A stretch of 6,082 bases of DNA from Verrucomicrobiaceae bacterium. Lineage in GTDB: Bacteria > Verrucomicrobiota > Verrucomicrobiae > Verrucomicrobiales > Akkermansiaceae. The notes under the pieces were generated by a model. That model was not told where the DNA came from. It ran no database searches and saw only the letters and a list, made by a program, of their open reading frames with translations. Positions 5,120-6,082 of this stretch are shown here, one piece after another. The stretch covers positions 1-6,082 of the forward strand of contig CANBTO010000331.1 of the NCBI GenBank assembly GCA_947372405.1. The letters are read 5' to 3'. Every line of letters begins with the position of its first letter. The stretch's first letter is position 1. The translations under genes and the position numbers were made by a program.

Positions 5120-6082
5120 TCAATGCACGGTCGGGAACATGGCGAAGAGCCCCATCGTGGCCTTGTAGGCGTTGTCCATGGTCATCCTTTTGAGTTCGTG
5201 GCCAGCACCCCAGGAATCGCTGAAAAGCACCTGCCCGGTCTTGTCGTTGTAACCGATGATCATCCGCATGTGTCCTCCGCCGGCCTGCTGGGCGATGGAG
5301 GGTTCCTCGGGATAAAGACCGAGCATGAGCCCCCACAGAAGAGGGATTCCCTGGTCCACGTGATGGTGGATCTCCTTGGCGAACTTGTCCCGGCCAAAAG
5401 GTTTTCCCGCGGTCATCTTGCGCTCGTTCACCTCCACCAGTCCCTCGGTGCTCTTGAGGGTGAGGATTTTGAACCGGGTCTTGAAGCGGTAGTCGATCTT
5501 TCCCAGAGCATCGGACATGGCAAGAATGTTCGTGCCAGCGCGCGCGTCCGTCCCTGCGACCTGGGCGATCTGATGCTCGTCCGCGGGGATGCCGTAGTAT
5601 TCGAAGAGGCGCTGTGCCGACGCCACCACGCAGTATCCCTTCGGCCCCTGGTCCACCATGGGAATGCCCTTGATGTAAACGTCTCCATCAGGCTGCTTGA
5701 CCACGTTTTTCGGCAGGTCGGACAGCTTCACCGCGGCGGACCGGTCCTGGAACGCGGCGGCCATGGAGCCTCTCGCATCGCGCGGTGCGATCTTGAGGCG
5801 GAGAAACGACGCGTTGCCGGTGTTGGCTTCCGGATTGTTCTCAAGCACGGCCATGCCCTTGGGCGATACCCAGACCCAGCCCTCGGAGAGCAGGCCTTCG
5901 ACGGGATTCGCTTTCTTCGACGACGGCCGCACGCCTAACAGACCGCCGATCTTCGTTCCGCACAGTTTGAATCGTTTCTGGAACTCATCCTTCGCGATCC
6001 CGCCGGAATCCCCCTGATTGTATAACGAGAAAGTGATGCCGTTGAGCTTGCCGTCGAGGAAATCCACCACCGCCTCCTCCAC
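5120..6082 (-). CDS. C39-like papain-fold cysteine peptidase, 5' end outside the window
   Basis: The minus-strand frame is open to the right edge, so the true start is probably beyond 6082; 320 codons are visible, and the first visible codon, GTG, has no context to judge. Numbering from that codon, residues 1-85 form an N-terminal region of unknown function (SLYNQGDSGG, GWVWVSPKG) and about 86-130 look like a linker. A C39-like domain follows: VDQGPKGYCVVASAQRL holds the oxyanion Gln145 and nucleophile Cys151, GGGHMRMIIGYND holds His271, and FSDSWG holds Asp289. All catalytic positions are intact, so it is probably an active peptidase or a related thiol hydrolase. C39 peptidases fused to ABC transporters process bacteriocin leaders, but no transporter segment is seen before the stop, so this resembles the stand-alone C39_2 type. 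It ends convergently with the desaturase gene, 115 bases apart. Localisation cannot be judged without the N-terminus. Confidence 0.85.
   Translation of the reverse strand: MEEAVVDFLDGKLNGITFSLYNQGDSGGIAKDEFQKRFKLCGTKIGGLLGVRPSSKKANPVEGLLSEGWVWVSPKGMAVLENNPEANTGNASFLRLKIAPRDARGSMAAAFQDRSAAVKLSDLPKNVVKQPDGDVYIKGIPMVDQGPKGYCVVASAQRLFEYYGIPADEHQIAQVAGTDARAGTNILAMSDALGKIDYRFKTRFKILTLKSTEGLVEVNERKMTAGKPFGRDKFAKEIHHHVDQGIPLLWGLMLGLYPEEPSIAQQAGGGHMRMIIGYNDKTGQVLFSDSWGAGHELKRMTMDNAYKATMGLFAMFPTVH

Noticed and set aside
5123..5938. 271-codon plus-strand open frame
   Set aside because: It is antisense to the C39-like peptidase, whose Cys, His, Asp and Gln motifs are unmistakable.

Overview
The window is moderately GC-rich, densely coded bacterial chromosome. 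No ribosomal or other taxonomic marker is present. The gene mix suggests a Verrucomicrobia-like (PVC group) bacterium: a secreted BNR/sialidase-like protein, an exported RbsD/FucU-like protein, a very short Mini-III-like RNase III domain protein, a three-histidine-box membrane desaturase and a stand-alone C39-like cysteine peptidase. That placement is an inference from recalled family patterns, not a proof. No mobile element, CRISPR array, tRNA or rRNA was seen.

Layout: 1-1389 (minus strand) is most of a membrane PAS-domain sensor histidine kinase whose C-terminal ATP-binding end lies beyond the left edge. It is divergently arranged with a plus-strand gene (1679-2884) for a secreted protein with two Asp-boxes. 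The 289-base gap between them holds an AT-rich block with a 33-base-spaced direct repeat that overlaps candidate promoters in both directions. Next on the plus strand come an exported RbsD/FucU-like protein (2947-3525) and, almost touching it, a Mini-III-like RNase III domain protein (3542-3832, GTG start). A separate promoter then leads to a fatty acid desaturase (3964-5004). Converging on it from the right is a C39-like papain-fold peptidase gene (5120-6082, minus strand), which lacks its 5' end in this window.

The most notable observations are as follows. (1) The desaturase reading frame has no ATG, GTG or TTG at the position where a full-length protein should begin. A strong Shine-Dalgarno sequence (GGAGGT) sits five bases before an in-frame ATC, so this may be a real AUC start. 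(2) The 21-base direct repeats in the divergent promoter region look like a shared operator. (3) The RbsD/FucU-like protein carries an export signal and has lost several family active-site residues, next to a secreted sialidase-like protein. (4) The RNase III domain keeps its Asp and Glu metal-ligand candidates but is much shorter than known Mini-III enzymes.

The genes do not form one obvious pathway. The sialidase-like and RbsD/FucU-like pair could act together on extracytoplasmic sugars. The kinase may control the divergent gene, but it is an input sensor whose response-regulator partner is not visible here. No multi-gene defence or biosynthetic system could be supported.
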